Origin: Micromonospora profundi
GTDB lineage: Bacteria; Actinomycetota; Actinomycetes; Mycobacteriales; Micromonosporaceae
Assembly (NCBI RefSeq): GCF_011927785.1
Contig: NZ_JAATJK010000001.1
Coordinates: 5,551,001 to 5,615,000 of the forward strand
DNA length: 64,000 nucleotides
Direction: 5' to 3'
Of this stretch, positions 42,997 to 54,588 are shown piece by piece (positions within the stretch are counted from its first letter, which is position 1; every line of letters begins with the position of its first letter). The translations under genes and the position numbers were made by a program. Below the pieces are notes generated by a model, which saw only the letters and a list, made by a program, of their open reading frames with translations, was not told the DNA's origin and did not search any database.

Positions 42997-44525
42997 TTTG
43001 CCGCCTCCTGGACGGTGCCCACCGACGGGGCGGGGTCTGTCCTGCCGATGTCGTCCATGGTCGCCTGGACGGCGGGGTTGATCACGTCGGTGACCGGCTT
43101 GGGATAGAAGCCGAGCACGATGATCAGCGCGATCAGCGGGGCGACCACCGCCTTCTCACGCAGGTTGAGGTCACGGCGCATCCCGTCGATCTGGGTGAGA
43201 GCCGGGTTGAGCGTGCCCTGCGTGGTGCGCTGGACCATCCACAACACGTACGCGGCGGCAAGGATGATGCCGACGGTGGCGATGACCGCCACCGGCTTGT
43301 TCACAGTGAACGTGCCGATAAGCACCAGGAACTCGGAGACGAACGGCGCCGTGCCGGGCAGCGCGAGCGAGGCGAGACCGGCGAAGAACAGCACACCGGC
43401 GAGCACCGGAACCAGCTTGCCGGCGCCACCGAAGTCGCTGATCAGCGACGAGCCACGCCGGGAGATCAACATGCCCACCACCAGGAACAGCAGGCCGGTG
43501 GCCAGCCCGTGGTTGAGCATGTAGAGGACCGCGCCGGTGCCGGCCTGGGTCGTGAAGGCGAAGATGCCCACCCCGATGAAACCGAAGTGCGCGATCGAGG
43601 TGTACGACACCAGCCGCTTGAGGTCGTTCTGACCGACCGCCAGCAGCGCGGCGTAGACGATGCCGATCACACCGAGCGCCAGCGCCCACGGCGCGAACCA
43701 CTTCGACGCCTCGGGGAACAGCGGCAGGCAGTACCGCAGGATGCCGAACGTACCCACCTTGTCCAGGACGCCGACAAGCAGCGCCGCAGCGCCCGCCGGG
43801 GCGGCACCACCTGCGTCCGGCAGCCAGGTGTGGAACGGGAAGAACGGCGCCTTGATGGCGAACGCGATGAAGAACCCGAGGAACAGCCACCGCTCGGTGC
43901 CGGTGCTGATGTCGACCTGCGACAGCGCCTGCCAGTCGAAGGTCTTTCCGCCGACCACCCAGAGCCCGATGACCGCGGCCAGCATGAACAGACCGCCGAC
44001 GAGCGAGTAGAGGAAGAACTTCACCGCCGCGTACTGCCGCTGATGGCCGCCGTAGCTGCCGATCAGGAAGTACATCGGCACCAGCATGACCTCGAAGAAC
44101 ACGTAGAACAGGAAGACGTCTGCGGCGGCGAAGACGCCGATCATCGTGCTTTCGAGGATCAGCAGCAGCGCGAAGTAGACAGGCACGGACCGCTTCGAGG
44201 ACTCCGCGTCGTGCCAGGACGCCAGGATCACCAGTGGCACCAGCACCGCGATGAGCATCAGCATCACAAGCGCGATGCCGTCCGCGGCGAAGGTGAAGCT
44301 GACACCCCAGTTCGGAATCCACTTGTACGACTCGCGGAACTGGAACCGGTCACCGCCGGCGTTGAAGCTGACCCACATCACCACCGAGAGCACAAGCACC
44401 AGCAGCGACCAGGCGAACGCCACCTGTTTCGCCAGCTCCGGCCGGCGGCGCGGCAGGAAGGCCACCACCAGGGCGCCCACCAGCGGCGCCACGGTGAGCA
44501 CCGAGAGGAACGGGAAGTTGGACAT
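42993..44525 (-). CDS. nuoM: NADH-quinone oxidoreductase subunit M
   Basis: This 510-residue antiporter-like subunit has about 14 membrane helices. LILESTMIGVFAAADVFLFY, PMYFLIGSYGGHQRQYAAVK and FAIKAPFFPFHTWLPDAGG carry conserved channel residues, including Lys and Glu of the proton path. The sequence RLVSYTSIAHFGFIGVGIFA is the family hallmark. The gene follows nuoL after a 64-bp gap and overlaps nuoN by 4 bp. It works in proton translocation. Confidence 0.97.
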   Translation of the reverse strand: MSNFPFLSVLTVAPLVGALVVAFLPRRRPELAKQVAFAWSLLVLVLSVVMWVSFNAGGDRFQFRESYKWIPNWGVSFTFAADGIALVMLMLIAVLVPLVILASWHDAESSKRSVPVYFALLLILESTMIGVFAAADVFLFYVFFEVMLVPMYFLIGSYGGHQRQYAAVKFFLYSLVGGLFMLAAVIGLWVVGGKTFDWQALSQVDISTGTERWLFLGFFIAFAIKAPFFPFHTWLPDAGGAAPAGAAALLVGVLDKVGTFGILRYCLPLFPEASKWFAPWALALGVIGIVYAALLAVGQNDLKRLVSYTSIAHFGFIGVGIFAFTTQAGTGAVLYMLNHGLATGLLFLVVGMLISRRGSSLISDFGGAGKLVPVLAGVLFFAGLASLALPGTAPFVSEFLVLIGTFTVNKPVAVIATVGIILAAAYVLWMVQRTTQGTLNPALTQIDGMRRDLNLREKAVVAPLIALIIVLGFYPKPVTDVINPAVQATMDDIGRTDPAPSVGTVQEAAK

Positions 44526-44589
44526 TATGCGGCCTTACCTCCGTCGTGGATGCGTAGCCCGCCGGCGGGGGCGGCCGGAAAGAGGTTGA

Positions 44590-46548
44590 TCACGCGAACC
44601 ACCCCGCCTGCACCGCCAGGAACGCCGCCATCACCAGCAGCGCACCGGCCAGGATCGAGGTGGCGTACGAGCGGACGAAACCGGTCTGCAGCCGCCGGAG
44701 TCGAGCCGAACCACCGCCGACACCGGCAGCCAGCCCATTGACCAGCCCGTCGATGCCCCGGTTGTCGAGGAAGACCAGCGCCCGGGTGAGGAAGATGCCC
44801 GGCTTCTCGAAGACCGCCTCGTTCACCGCGTCGGTGTAGAGGTTGTGCCGGGCGGCGGTGACGAGCACCCCGGCCGGCTGCGGCTCGGTGGCCGTACCGG
44901 CCCGGAACAGGAACCAGGCCAGCCCGGCGCCGAGCACTGTGATCAGCAGTGACAGGAAGGTGATCACGGCGTGCGAGAGGACAGCCTCGTGCTCCCCGTG
45001 CTCGCCACCCAGCCCGGCGGTCGCGGTCAGCCAGTCCGGCACCGACGTGGCGAGCAGGAAGCCCGCGCCGACCGAGCCGACCGCCAGCAGGATCAGCGGG
45101 ATCGTCATCAGCTTCGGCGACTCGTGCGGGTGCTCGATGTCCTCGGTCCACCGCTTCGGACCGTGGAAGGTGAGCACGAACAGCCGGGTCATGTAGAAGG
45201 CGGTGAGCCCGGCGCCGAGCAGCGCGGCACCACCGAACAGCCACGCCGTCCAGTCGCTGCGCTCGAAGGCGGCCACGATGATCGGCTCCTTGGAGAAGAA
45301 GCCGGAGAACGGGAACATGCCGATGATGGCGAGCCAGCCCATCATGAACGTCAGCCAGGTGACCTTCATGTACTTCGACAGCCCGCCGAAGCGGCGGATG
45401 TCCACCTGGTCCTTCATGCCGTGCATGACCGAGCCTGCGCCCAGGAACATGTTGGCCTTGAAGAAGCCGTGCGCCAGCAGGTGCACGATGGCAAGCGCGT
45501 ACGCGCCACCGCCCAGGCCGACGCCGAGGAACATGTAGCCGATCTGGCTCACCGTCGACCAGGCGAGCACCCGCTTGATGTCGTCCTTGGCCGCGCCGAT
45601 GATGCAGCCCATCAGCAGCGTGAGCGCGCCGACGCTTACCACCACGAGCTGGAGCGTCGAGTTGGCCGAGAAGATCGGGTTGGACCGGGCGATCAGGTAG
45701 ACGCCAGCGGTGACCATCGTGGCGGCGTGGATGAGGGCCGACACCGGGGTCGGGCCCTCCATCGCGTCCGGCAGCCACGCCTGGAGCGGGAACTGGCCGG
45801 ACTTGCCGGCCGCGCCGAGCAGCAGCAGCAGGCCGAGCACCAGCACCGTGGTGGCGGTCAGTGAGCCGACCCCGTTGAACACCTCGTCGTACTGGGTGGT
45901 GCCCAGCGTGGCGAACATGATGAAGATGCCGATCGCCAGGCCGGCGTCGCCGACCCGGTTCATCAGGAACGCCTTCTTGCCGGCGGTGGCAGCGCTCGGC
46001 CGCCCGTACCAGAAGGAGATCAGCAGGTACGACGCCAGACCGACGCCCTCCCAGCCGAAGTACAACATCACGTAGTTGTTGCCGAGCACCAGCAGCAGCA
46101 TGGCCGCGACGAACAGGTTGAAGTACGCGAAGAACAGGCGGCGACCCGGGTCGTGCGCCATGTACTCGACGGCGTACAGGTGGATCAGGAAGCCCACGCC
46201 GGTGATCAGGAGAACGAAGACCGCGGCCAGGGGGTCGAACAGCAGGCCGAAGTCGACACGTAGGTTGCCGACTGCGATGAAGTCCCACAGGCTCAGCTCG
46301 ACCGACTTGTTCTCCAAGCCGCGCAGCTGGAAGAAGAAGGCCAGGCCGAGCACGAACGCGGCACCGATGGAGCCGACGCCCAGCCAGTGCCCCCAGCGGT
46401 CGGCCCGCCGGCCGAGCAGCAGCAGGATGGCGGCGCTGAGCAGCGGGATCGCCACCAGCAGCCAGACGCTGCCGAGCAAGCCACCTGCCGAGGCGTAAGC
46501 GACGTCGCCGAGCGGCGCCGCTGCGGCGTGCGCCAGATTCTCTTCCAC
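44590..46548 (-). CDS. nuoL: NADH-quinone oxidoreductase subunit L
   Basis: This 652-residue subunit has the antiporter core plus the long lateral helix typical of NuoL near the C-terminus. Channel motifs include SGQFPLQAWLPDAMEGPTPV and VLAWSTVSQIGYMFLGVGLG. EGVGLASYLLISFWY and DIRRFGGLSKYMKVTW also match. I chose GTG 46548 because AAGGGG lies about 6 bases upstream and VEENLAHAA begins the protein. It couples quinone reduction to proton pumping through its lateral helix. The gap to nuoK is 10 bp. Confidence 0.97.
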   Translation of the reverse strand: MEENLAHAAAAPLGDVAYASAGGLLGSVWLLVAIPLLSAAILLLLGRRADRWGHWLGVGSIGAAFVLGLAFFFQLRGLENKSVELSLWDFIAVGNLRVDFGLLFDPLAAVFVLLITGVGFLIHLYAVEYMAHDPGRRLFFAYFNLFVAAMLLLVLGNNYVMLYFGWEGVGLASYLLISFWYGRPSAATAGKKAFLMNRVGDAGLAIGIFIMFATLGTTQYDEVFNGVGSLTATTVLVLGLLLLLGAAGKSGQFPLQAWLPDAMEGPTPVSALIHAATMVTAGVYLIARSNPIFSANSTLQLVVVSVGALTLLMGCIIGAAKDDIKRVLAWSTVSQIGYMFLGVGLGGGAYALAIVHLLAHGFFKANMFLGAGSVMHGMKDQVDIRRFGGLSKYMKVTWLTFMMGWLAIIGMFPFSGFFSKEPIIVAAFERSDWTAWLFGGAALLGAGLTAFYMTRLFVLTFHGPKRWTEDIEHPHESPKLMTIPLILLAVGSVGAGFLLATSVPDWLTATAGLGGEHGEHEAVLSHAVITFLSLLITVLGAGLAWFLFRAGTATEPQPAGVLVTAARHNLYTDAVNEAVFEKPGIFLTRALVFLDNRGIDGLVNGLAAGVGGGSARLRRLQTGFVRSYATSILAGALLVMAAFLAVQAGWFA

Positions 46549-46558
46549 TGCTTGCCCC

Positions 46559-46876
46559 TTAGTACTTGAGCAGGTTGGCGTCGTCGACACTCGCGGAGCG
46601 TCGAGTCCGGAAGATCGACATGATGATCGCGAGCCCGACCACGACCTCGGCCGCCGCCACCACCATCACGAAGAACGCCATGATCTGGCCGTTGAGGTCA
46701 CCGTTGATCCGGCTGAAGGTGACCAGCGTCAGATTGGCCGCGTTGAGCATCAGCTCCACGCACATGAACAGCACGATCGCGTTGCGCCGGACGAGCACCC
46801 CTGCGGCGCCGATGGTGAACAGCACCGCGGCGAGGACGAGGTAGTAGTTCGGCTCGACCGAGAAGAACGATCCCAT
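46559..46876 (-). CDS. nuoK: NADH-quinone oxidoreductase subunit K
   Basis: This 105-residue protein has three membrane helices. It carries the conserved Glu-containing [13 protein letters not shown] and [15 protein letters not shown] motifs, essential for proton transfer in NuoK. Its ATG overlaps the last base of the nuoJ stop (TAATG). The length is typical. Confidence 0.97.
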   Translation of the reverse strand: MGSFFSVEPNYYLVLAAVLFTIGAAGVLVRRNAIVLFMCVELMLNAANLTLVTFSRINGDLNGQIMAFFVMVVAAAEVVVGLAIIMSIFRTRRSASVDDANLLKY

Positions 46877-47646
46877 TACTTGTCCGTCCCCTTCAGCGAG
46901 GTCTCCTCGGCGGTCAGCTCGCGCTGCGGAAGGATCGCCGGGGTGCTGTGGTCGGTCAGGCGGCCGTCGGGCAGCCGGGCCGGGGTGGCCACCGAGGAGG
47001 ACGTCGCGAAGACGCCGGGGCCGGGCTTGGGGCCGGGGTAGTTGCCCGGCGCGAAGCGCGCCCGCATCGTCGACGGCTGGTCGACCTTGTCCTGCTTACG
47101 GCGCTCGATGTGCGCGAGCACCATGGCACCGACCGCCGCGGTGATCAGCAGCGCCGAGGTCAGCTCGAACGCCAGGACGTACTTGGTGAAGAGCAGCCGG
47201 GCGATGCCCTGCACGTTGCCTTCCGCGTTGGCCTGCTCCAGGCCGACAGCTGTGGTGCCGTCCAGCGCGTGGTAGACGCCGCTGCCGATGAGGCCGGCGA
47301 AGCCCAGACCCAGCACGATGGCGGCGACCCGCTGGCCGCGCAGCGTCTCGATGAGCGAGTCGGAGGCGTCCCGGCCGACGAGCATGAGCACGAACAGGAA
47401 CAGCATCATGATCGCGCCGGTGTAGACGATGATCTGCACCATGCCGATGAACGGCCCGGCCTGGAGCACGTAGAACACGCCCAGGCAGAGCATGGTGAGC
47501 ACCAGCCACAGCGCCGAGTGCACTGCGTTGCGGGCGGCCACCATCCCGATCGCGCCGATCAGCGCGAGCGGCGCGAGGATCCAGAAGGTGACCTGCTCGC
47601 CGCCGGACACCCCGCCCGCCGCGGCCAGCACCGTAGACGTGGTCAT
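46876..47646 (-). CDS. nuoJ: NADH-quinone oxidoreductase subunit J
   Basis: This 256-residue membrane subunit has five helices in the first 170 residues. [20 protein letters not shown] and [19 protein letters not shown] are the NuoJ signature. The last 80 residues form a soluble Pro-rich tail ([19 protein letters not shown]), longer than in E. coli but common in actinobacteria. Its ATG overlaps the nuoI stop by 4 bp. Confidence 0.96.
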   Translation of the reverse strand: MTTSTVLAAAGGVSGGEQVTFWILAPLALIGAIGMVAARNAVHSALWLVLTMLCLGVFYVLQAGPFIGMVQIIVYTGAIMMLFLFVLMLVGRDASDSLIETLRGQRVAAIVLGLGFAGLIGSGVYHALDGTTAVGLEQANAEGNVQGIARLLFTKYVLAFELTSALLITAAVGAMVLAHIERRKQDKVDQPSTMRARFAPGNYPGPKPGPGVFATSSSVATPARLPDGRLTDHSTPAILPQRELTAEETSLKGTDK

Positions 47647-48284
47647 GCTCCCTCTCCCTTGCCGGCCGCCGCACGCTGGGCGGCCTGCTCGGCACCCGGG
47701 AACGTCACGCCGGGGTGCTCCTCGACCTTGTAGCGGCCAGGGCCCATCGGGGACGTCTCGGCACCGGCGGAGGTGCCCGGGTTGTCGAGCGCGCCGACGT
47801 AGTAGTCCTTCTCGCTGTCGCCCAACCGCATCGGGTGCGGCGGCTGCTCCATGCCCTCGAGCAGCGGTGCCAGCAACTGCTCCTTCGTGAAGATCAGATC
47901 CTGCCGGTTGTCCCGGGCCAGCTCGTACTCGTTGCTCATCGTGAGCGACCGGGTCGGGCAGGCCTCGATGCACAGTCCGCAGAAGATGCACCGGGCGTAG
48001 TTGATCTGGTAGATGCTGGCGTACCGCTCACCCGGCGAGAAGCGCTGCTCGTCGGTGTTGTCGCCACCCTCGACGTAGATCGCGTCCGCCGGGCAGGCCC
48101 AGGCGCACAGCTCACAGCCGATGCACTTCTCCAGGCCGTCCGGGTGCCGGTTGAGGATGTGCCGCCCGTGGTAGCGCGGCGCCGAAACCGGCGGCTTGAA
48201 CGGATAGTCGGTGGTGACGACCTTCCTGAACATGTGCGAGAAGGTGACCCCGAATCCCTTGAACGTTCCGGTGATCGCGCCCAC
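47643..48284 (-). CDS. nuoI: NADH-quinone oxidoreductase subunit I
   Basis: This 213-residue subunit carries two 4Fe-4S clusters that pass electrons toward NuoB. The first motif is [12 protein letters not shown] (Cys54, 57, 60, 64) and the second is [12 protein letters not shown] (Cys99, 102, 105, 109). The N-terminal amphipathic part ([18 protein letters not shown]) contacts the membrane. A C-terminal tail of about 60 residues is Pro/Ala/Gly-rich and extends beyond the E. coli form. The start is GTG 48284, one base after the nuoH stop. Confidence 0.97.
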   Translation of the reverse strand: MGAITGTFKGFGVTFSHMFRKVVTTDYPFKPPVSAPRYHGRHILNRHPDGLEKCIGCELCAWACPADAIYVEGGDNTDEQRFSPGERYASIYQINYARCIFCGLCIEACPTRSLTMSNEYELARDNRQDLIFTKEQLLAPLLEGMEQPPHPMRLGDSEKDYYVGALDNPGTSAGAETSPMGPGRYKVEEHPGVTFPGAEQAAQRAAAGKGEGA

Positions 48285-48285
48285 G

Positions 48286-49638
48286 TCACACCTCCCTGGA
48301 GTCCGAGCCGGCGGCGATGTTGGCCGGCTCCCGCTCGGCGACCACGCGCGTGATACGCGGGCTCGGTGGTACCTGTAGATCCATCGGTGGCAGCGGGAAG
48401 CTCCCGTACGGCCGGCTGTCCACCTGTTCCTGCGGCGTCTGCGTCGGCTTGGGCTTGCGGCTCGGCCAGAACAGCGTGGCGATCAGCAGGATGCCGGCCG
48501 GGATGCCGACCGCGATGAGCTTGCCCTGCGAGTCCCAGTCCTCGATGGAGCGCAGGCCCGCCAGGACCAGGATCCAGACCAGGTTGATCGGCAGCAGCAC
48601 CCGCCAGCCCAGCCGCATGAACTGGTCGTACCGGAGCCGGGGCAGCGTGCCGCGCAGCCAGACGAAGACGAAGACCAGCGCGACGACCTTGCCGAAGAAC
48701 CAGAGCATCGGCCACCAACCGGAGTTGGCGCCCTCCCAGATCGTGATCGGCCACGGCGCGTGCCAGCCGCCGAGGAAGAGCGTCACTGTGAACGCCGACA
48801 TCGTCACCATCGCGACGTACTCGCTGAGCATGAACAGCGCGAACTTCAGCGAGCTGTACTCGGTCTGGAAGCCCGCCACCAGCTCGGACTCCGCCTCGGG
48901 CAGGTCGAACGGCGCCCGGTTGGTCTCACCGACGATGGCGATGAAGAACATGACGAAGCTCGGCAGCAGCAGCAGCCCGTACCAGCCGGGGGCCGGGACC
49001 GTGAAGTCACCGAAGCTGAGCTGCGTGGCGTCGCCCTGTGCGGCGACGATGCCGCTTGTGGACATCGTGCCCGCCGTCATGAACACCGCGACGACGCTCA
49101 GGCCCAGCGTGACCTCGTAGGAGACCAGTTGGGCGGCGGAGCGCAGGCCGCCGAGCAGCGGGTACGTGGAGCCGGACGCCCAGCCGCCGAGCACGATGCC
49201 GTACACCGCGAGCGACGACAGGGCCAGCACCAGCAGGACGGCCACCGGCACGTCGGTGACCTGTAGTGGCGTCCGGTGCCCGAAGATGCTGACCATCGGG
49301 CCGAACGGCATCACCGACAGCGCGGTGACCGCGCAGACCACCGAGATCACCGGCGCGAAGAAGTAGACGACCTTGTCCGCCGCCTTCGGCAGGATGTCTT
49401 CCTTGAACGCCAGCTTCAGGCCGTCGGCGAGGGTTTGCAGCAGACCGAACGGACCGACCTGGTTGGGGCCGGGCCGCACCTGCATGTAACCCACCACGCG
49501 CCGCTCGAACCAGACACCGAGCAGGGTGGCCAGCACGGCGAAGACGAACGCGAAGAGGATCTTGATGAGTACCAGCCACCACGGATCCCGGCCGAAGTCG
49601 GCAAGCGTCGGATCCTGGGCCAGGTATGACGGGCTCAC
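48286..49638 (-). CDS. nuoH: NADH-quinone oxidoreductase subunit H
   Basis: This 450-residue membrane subunit forms the quinone chamber. [20 protein letters not shown] and [20 protein letters not shown] are the two defining motifs. Eight membrane helices are followed by a C-terminal tail of about 70 residues ([20 protein letters not shown]) without E. coli counterpart. The GTG start at 49638 overlaps the nuoG stop by 4 bp. Confidence 0.97.
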   Translation of the reverse strand: MSPSYLAQDPTLADFGRDPWWLVLIKILFAFVFAVLATLLGVWFERRVVGYMQVRPGPNQVGPFGLLQTLADGLKLAFKEDILPKAADKVVYFFAPVISVVCAVTALSVMPFGPMVSIFGHRTPLQVTDVPVAVLLVLALSSLAVYGIVLGGWASGSTYPLLGGLRSAAQLVSYEVTLGLSVVAVFMTAGTMSTSGIVAAQGDATQLSFGDFTVPAPGWYGLLLLPSFVMFFIAIVGETNRAPFDLPEAESELVAGFQTEYSSLKFALFMLSEYVAMVTMSAFTVTLFLGGWHAPWPITIWEGANSGWWPMLWFFGKVVALVFVFVWLRGTLPRLRYDQFMRLGWRVLLPINLVWILVLAGLRSIEDWDSQGKLIAVGIPAGILLIATLFWPSRKPKPTQTPQEQVDSRPYGSFPLPPMDLQVPPSPRITRVVAEREPANIAAGSDSREV

Positions 49639-52145
49639 TGGTTACCCCCAGCGCTGTTGAGGAGCGGACCCGGGAGACCGGCCTCGTCGGCCGCCACCCG
49701 CCCGGCCGGCACGGCCGCGCTCGCTGCCGGAACGGAGATCCGGACGACAGCGCCGGACGTCGCCCCGAGGCTGCGACGCACTGTCGAGCCCGGCGAGTTC
49801 GTCGGCACCCAGACGACGCCGTCCGGCATCTCGGTGAGAGCCGCCGGCAGGGTCACTGCCCCCCGGTCGGTGCCGACAGTCACCGCGTCGCCGTCGGCGA
49901 CACCGAGGGCCTCGGCGGTGCCCTTGCCCAGCCGGACGACCGGAGGGCGGGCAGTGCCGGCGAGGTGCTCGTCGCCCTCGGTCAGAGTGCCGAGGTCGAC
50001 CAACTGGTGCCAGGTGGACAGCACGGCCTCCCCGGCGCGCGGCTGCGGCGTCGCGCCCGGCGACACCGACGGCGGCGTCGGCCGCTGGGTACGCGTGGCC
50101 GGCAGCGAGCCCAGTTCACGACGCACGCTCGGCACGTCGGCCGTGCCCAGTCGCACGTCCAGCAGAGCGGCGAGCGCGTCGAGCACCCGGCCGTCGTTCA
50201 TCGCCGCGGTGTTCAGCACCGCATCGAACGGACGCAGCCGGCCCTCCCAGTCCAGGAAGCTGCCGGACTTCTCGACCACCGGCGCGACAGGCAGGACCAC
50301 GTTCGCCCGCCGGGTCACAGCGCTGCCGCGCAGCTCCAGGCTGACAAGGAACGGCACCGCGTCCAGCGCGGTCTCGGCCAGCCGCGGGTCGGCCAGGTCG
50401 GCCGGGTCGACCCCGCCGACCACAAGCGCGCCGAGCTGACCGTTGGCGGCCGCCGCCAGAATGCCGTCGGTGTCCCGACCGGCCTGGCTCGGGATCACCC
50501 CGGCCGGGATGTCCCACGCCTCGCCCAGCTCGGCCCGCGCTGCCGGCTCGGTGACCAGCCGGCCACCGGGGAGCAGGTTGGGCAGGCAGCCCGCGTCGAC
50601 AGCACCGCGGTCACCTGCGCGCCGCGGCACCCAGGCCACCTTCGCGCCGGTACGCCGTGCCACGTCCGCCGCGGCGGAGAGCCCACCCGGCACACTCGCC
50701 AACCGCTCGCCGACGAGAAGGATCGCGCCCGGCGCGCTCAGCGCCTCGGCGACTGTGGCGTGCTCGGCGAGAACGCTCGCCTCCTCGCCCGGCACCACCC
50801 GGGCCAGCTTGGCACCGAGCTTCTCCAGGCCGCGGGTGGCGAACGGCGCCAGCGCGTACACCGTCAGGGTCTTCTTCAGGTACGCCTTGCGCAGCCGCAG
50901 GAAGAGGATCGGGCACTCCTCCTCCGGCTCCAGGCCGACGAGCACCACAGCCGGCGCGTTCTCCACGTCGGTGTAGGTGACGTCGGTGACCCCGGCGACC
51001 GAGCTGGCCAGGAAGTCGGCCTCCTCGCGGGAGACCGGCCGTGCCCGGAAGTCGATGTCGTTGGTGTTCAGCGCGACCCGTGCGAACTTCGCGTACGCGT
51101 ACGCGTCCTCGACGGTCAGCCGGCCGCCGGTGAGCACCGCCGTGCCCTGGCCGCTGTCGCGGGCCGCGCGCAGCCCGTCGGCGGCCACGGTGAGCGCCTC
51201 ACTCCAGGACGCCTCGCGCAGCTCACCGGTGCGCTCGTCGCGCACCAGCGGGGTGGTCAGCCGGTCGGTGGCCCGGGTGTACTGGAAGCCCCACCGACCC
51301 TTGTCGCAGTTCCACTCCTCGTTGACCGCCGGCTCGTCGCCGGCCAGCCGGCGCAGGACCTTGCCGCGCCGCCAGTCGGTGCGCTGCCCGCAGCCGGCCG
51401 AGCAGTGCTCGCAGACGCTCGGGCTGGAGACCAGGTCGAACGGGCGGGCCCGGAAGCGGTACTGGGCGCCGGTCAGCGCACCCACCGGACAGATCTGCAC
51501 GGTGTTGCCGGAGAAGTAGGAGTTGAACGGCACGTCGCCGGCGTCGCCCTCCTCGCCGTACGCGTCGTCCCGGTAGATGTTGATCTCCTCGGCGGACGAC
51601 CGGCCCATCAGGTCGATGAACTTGTCGCCGGCGATCTCCTCGGAGAACCGGGTGCAGCGCTGGCACAGCACGCAACGCTCGCGGTCCAGCAGCACCTGGC
51701 TGCTGATCGCCATCGGCTTCTCGTACTCCCGCTTGTGCTCGTGGAAGCGCGAGTCGGTGCGGCCTGTGGACATCGCCTGGTTCTGCAGCGGGCACTCGCC
51801 GCCCTTGTCGCACATCGGGCAGTCCAGCGGGTGATTGAGCAGGAGAAGCTCCATCACCCCCTCCTGCGCCTTCTTGGCGACGGGCGAGGTGAGCTGGGTG
51901 CGGACCACCATGCCGTCGGCGACGGTCTGGGTGCAGGAGGCAACAGGCTTGCGCTGCCCCTCCACCTCGACCAGGCACTGCCGGCACGCACCGGCCGGGG
52001 CCAGCAGCGGGTGGTCGCAGAACCGGGGGATCTCGGTGCCCATCTGCTCGGCGACCCGGATCAGCAGCGTCCCCTTGGGGGCGGTGACCTCGACGCCGTC
52101 GATGGTGAGGGTGACGGTCTCGGTCTGCTTGGCTACGTCCGTCAT
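49635..52145 (-). CDS. nuoG: NADH-quinone oxidoreductase subunit G
   Basis: This 836-residue peripheral subunit binds several iron-sulphur clusters. The N-terminal 2Fe-2S motif includes [20 protein letters not shown] with a later Cys in [24 protein letters not shown] gives the His-Cys cluster, and [10 protein letters not shown] the next. A molybdopterin-oxidoreductase-like domain starts at [18 protein letters not shown] and runs to the end. It transfers electrons from NuoE/F toward NuoI. The start ATG overlaps the nuoF stop by one base. Confidence 0.97.
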   Translation of the reverse strand: MTDVAKQTETVTLTIDGVEVTAPKGTLLIRVAEQMGTEIPRFCDHPLLAPAGACRQCLVEVEGQRKPVASCTQTVADGMVVRTQLTSPVAKKAQEGVMELLLLNHPLDCPMCDKGGECPLQNQAMSTGRTDSRFHEHKREYEKPMAISSQVLLDRERCVLCQRCTRFSEEIAGDKFIDLMGRSSAEEINIYRDDAYGEEGDAGDVPFNSYFSGNTVQICPVGALTGAQYRFRARPFDLVSSPSVCEHCSAGCGQRTDWRRGKVLRRLAGDEPAVNEEWNCDKGRWGFQYTRATDRLTTPLVRDERTGELREASWSEALTVAADGLRAARDSGQGTAVLTGGRLTVEDAYAYAKFARVALNTNDIDFRARPVSREEADFLASSVAGVTDVTYTDVENAPAVVLVGLEPEEECPILFLRLRKAYLKKTLTVYALAPFATRGLEKLGAKLARVVPGEEASVLAEHATVAEALSAPGAILLVGERLASVPGGLSAAADVARRTGAKVAWVPRRAGDRGAVDAGCLPNLLPGGRLVTEPAARAELGEAWDIPAGVIPSQAGRDTDGILAAAANGQLGALVVGGVDPADLADPRLAETALDAVPFLVSLELRGSAVTRRANVVLPVAPVVEKSGSFLDWEGRLRPFDAVLNTAAMNDGRVLDALAALLDVRLGTADVPSVRRELGSLPATRTQRPTPPSVSPGATPQPRAGEAVLSTWHQLVDLGTLTEGDEHLAGTARPPVVRLGKGTAEALGVADGDAVTVGTDRGAVTLPAALTEMPDGVVWVPTNSPGSTVRRSLGATSGAVVRISVPAASAAVPAGRVAADEAGLPGPLLNSAGGNQ

Positions 52146-53461
52146 CAGTGAGCTCCAACCAGCTGCTTGTCGGAGAGCTTCGGCGCGGTACGTCCCTCGA
52201 TGTAGTCGAGGTAGTCCTGCTTGAAGTACTTCAGCGACGAGGTCACCGAGCTGGTCGCACCGTCACCGAGGCCGCAGAACGAACGGCCCAGGATGTTGTC
52301 GCAGGTGTCCAGCAGGGTTTCCAGGTCCTCGTGGGTGCCCTGACCGGAGAGGATCCGCCGGTAGACCCGGACCATCCAGTAGTTGCCCTCGCGGCACGGG
52401 GTGCACTTCCCGCACGACTCGTGGTGGTAGAACTCCAGCCACCGGTAGGTCGCGTAGACCGGGCAGTCCTGGTCGGAGAAGATCTGCGTGGCCGTGGTGC
52501 CGAGGATCGAGCCGGCCGCCGCCACGCCCTCGAAGTCCAGCGGGACGTCCAGGTGCTCGGCGGCGAGCAGCGGGGTGGACGAGCCGCCCGGGGTCCAGAA
52601 CCTCAGGTTGTGGCCCGGCTGCATCCCGCCGGCAAGCTCCAGCAGCTCGCGCAGCGTCACGCCCATCGAGCACTCGTACTGGCCGGGGTTCACGATCCGG
52701 CCGGAGAGCGAGTAGATCATCGGCCCGGACGACTTCTCCGTGCCCATGGACTTCCACCAGTCCGCCCCGCCGAGCACGATCGGCGGCACGCTGGCGATGG
52801 TGCCGACGTTGTTCACCACCGTCGGGCTGGCGTACAGGCCGTGGGTGGCCGGGAACGGCGGACGCAGCCGGGGCTGGCCGCGGAACCCCTCCAGGGAGTC
52901 CAGCAGCGCCGTCTCCTCGCCACAGATGTACGCCCCGGCGCCGGAGTGCACCACCAGCTCCAGGTCGAAGCCGCTGCGCAGGATGTTCCGGCCCAGGTAG
53001 CCCTTGTCGTACGCCTCCTGGACAGCGTTGCGCAGCCGGCGCGCGGCGTGCACCGCCTCGCCCCGGATGTAGATGTAGGCGCGGCTGGCCCGGATCGCGT
53101 ACGACGCGATGATCACGCCTTCGACCAGCGCGTGCGGGTCGTGGGTCATCAGCGGCAGGTCCTTGCAGGTCCCCGGCTCGCCCTCGTCGGCGTTGACCAC
53201 CAGGTAGTGCGGCTTGCCGTCGCCCTGCGGGATGAAGCCCCACTTCAGACCGGTGGGGAAGCCCGCGCCACCCCGGCCGCGCAGCCCGGAGTCCTTGATC
53301 AGTTGGATCAGGTCGTCCGGGTGGGCCTTGAGGGCCTTGCGCAGCGCGGCGTAGCCGTCCAACTGCTCGTAGGTGCCGATCCGCCAGGCATCCGGCGACA
53401 GCCAGCGCTTGGTCAGCACCGGCGTCAGCTTGGCCAGCGTCTCCGGGCGGGGAGTGGTCAC
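52145..53461 (-). CDS. nuoF: NADH-quinone oxidoreductase subunit F
   Basis: This 438-residue flavoprotein subunit binds NADH and FMN and one 4Fe-4S cluster. [20 protein letters not shown] is the FMN/NADH-binding glycine-rich motif, and [20 protein letters not shown] is highly conserved. The cluster is held by [11 protein letters not shown] with a later Cys in [10 protein letters not shown]. It accepts electrons from NADH. The GTG start overlaps the nuoE stop by 4 bp. Confidence 0.97.
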   Translation of the reverse strand: MTTPRPETLAKLTPVLTKRWLSPDAWRIGTYEQLDGYAALRKALKAHPDDLIQLIKDSGLRGRGGAGFPTGLKWGFIPQGDGKPHYLVVNADEGEPGTCKDLPLMTHDPHALVEGVIIASYAIRASRAYIYIRGEAVHAARRLRNAVQEAYDKGYLGRNILRSGFDLELVVHSGAGAYICGEETALLDSLEGFRGQPRLRPPFPATHGLYASPTVVNNVGTIASVPPIVLGGADWWKSMGTEKSSGPMIYSLSGRIVNPGQYECSMGVTLRELLELAGGMQPGHNLRFWTPGGSSTPLLAAEHLDVPLDFEGVAAAGSILGTTATQIFSDQDCPVYATYRWLEFYHHESCGKCTPCREGNYWMVRVYRRILSGQGTHEDLETLLDTCDNILGRSFCGLGDGATSSVTSSLKYFKQDYLDYIEGRTAPKLSDKQLVGAH

Positions 53462-54588
53462 TTCTGTGCCCCCGTTTCGGTAGCGGCGGCGTTGTTCGCG
53501 CCATCAGCGCTCGCCGACGCTTCGGTGAGGTTGCGCTCCTGCGCGTCAGTGGAGTCACCGGCGGGCTTGCCGTCGCCGGCCGGCTCGTTGGCCGCCACAC
53601 CGGCGGCCTCCGCCTTCCGCGCGTCGCGCGGGCCCGGCGGCGAGGTCTCCGCCGGGACCTTCGTGCCGGGTGCGTCCGGCACTGCGGTCTCCGCGTCCGG
53701 CTGCCGGGTCTCGGCGGCACGCACCTGCGGCGACTTGTCGTCCGGTGCCTTCACGTCCGGTGCGGTGCTGCCGGTCGCCGCGGCGGCGGGAGTCCGCTCG
53801 CCCGTGCCGGCCTTACCTGTCGCGTCGCCGGACTGCACGGGCGTCGCCGGCTTGGCGGCCTCGGCGGCGGCCTTCGCCTTCGCCGCCTCCTTGTCCGCCT
53901 CGGCCTTGCTGCGGATCGGCGTGTTCGGGTCGAAGCCCGGCACCGAGACGCCGTGCTCCTGCGCCAGCCGCAGCCCGCGCAGAGTGGCCTCGCCCGGCCC
54001 GCCGTCGGCGACCGCGCCGTCCCGCTCGTCGGCGAAACCGGCGAGCTGCACCGCCATCTCCTTGAGCGTGCAGAGCCGGGCGCCACGGGTCGGCATCGGC
54101 CGGCCACCGGCACGCAGCTCGTCGACCACACCTACCGCAGTGGACGGGTCGACGCCGTCGAAGAAGTCGTAGTTGACGGTCATCACCGGCCCGTAGTCGC
54201 AGGCCGCCAGGCACTCGGCGTGCTCCAGCGTGATCGTCCCGTCGGCGGTCGTCTCGTCGTGCCCGACGCCCAGGTGCTCGGAGAGCGTGTCGTAGACCTC
54301 CTGACCGCCCAGCACGTTGCACATGGTGTTGGTGCAGACGCTGACCAGGAAGTCACCTGTCGGCTTGCGCTTGTACATCGTGTAGAAGGTGGCCACCGCG
54401 CCGACCTGGGCCTTGTTCAGGCCGAGCACCTCGGCGCAGAACGTGACACCAGCCGGCGAGACGTACCCCTCCTCGGACTGGACCAGGTGCAGCAGCGGCA
54501 GCAGCGCCGAGCGGGACCGGTCCGCCGGGTAGCGGGCGATGATCTCGCGCGCCCGCTCCCGGGTCTCGTCAGTGAACGTCGTCGTCAT
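53458..54588 (-). CDS. nuoE: NADH-quinone oxidoreductase subunit E with long tail
   Basis: This 376-residue protein is NuoE plus an unusual tail. The first 190 or so residues match the family: [20 protein letters not shown], with 2Fe-2S ligands in CTNTMC and ECLAAC. A short conserved segment to about residue 225 follows. The final 140 residues are low-complexity, rich in Ala, Glu, Lys, Pro and Thr ([16 protein letters not shown], then [20 protein letters not shown]). The usual size is 160-250 residues, so this is a long extension. It may be a lineage-specific disordered linker. Confidence 0.93.
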   Translation of the reverse strand: MTTTFTDETRERAREIIARYPADRSRSALLPLLHLVQSEEGYVSPAGVTFCAEVLGLNKAQVGAVATFYTMYKRKPTGDFLVSVCTNTMCNVLGGQEVYDTLSEHLGVGHDETTADGTITLEHAECLAACDYGPVMTVNYDFFDGVDPSTAVGVVDELRAGGRPMPTRGARLCTLKEMAVQLAGFADERDGAVADGGPGEATLRGLRLAQEHGVSVPGFDPNTPIRSKAEADKEAAKAKAAAEAAKPATPVQSGDATGKAGTGERTPAAAATGSTAPDVKAPDDKSPQVRAAETRQPDAETAVPDAPGTKVPAETSPPGPRDARKAEAAGVAANEPAGDGKPAGDSTDAQERNLTEASASADGANNAAATETGAQK

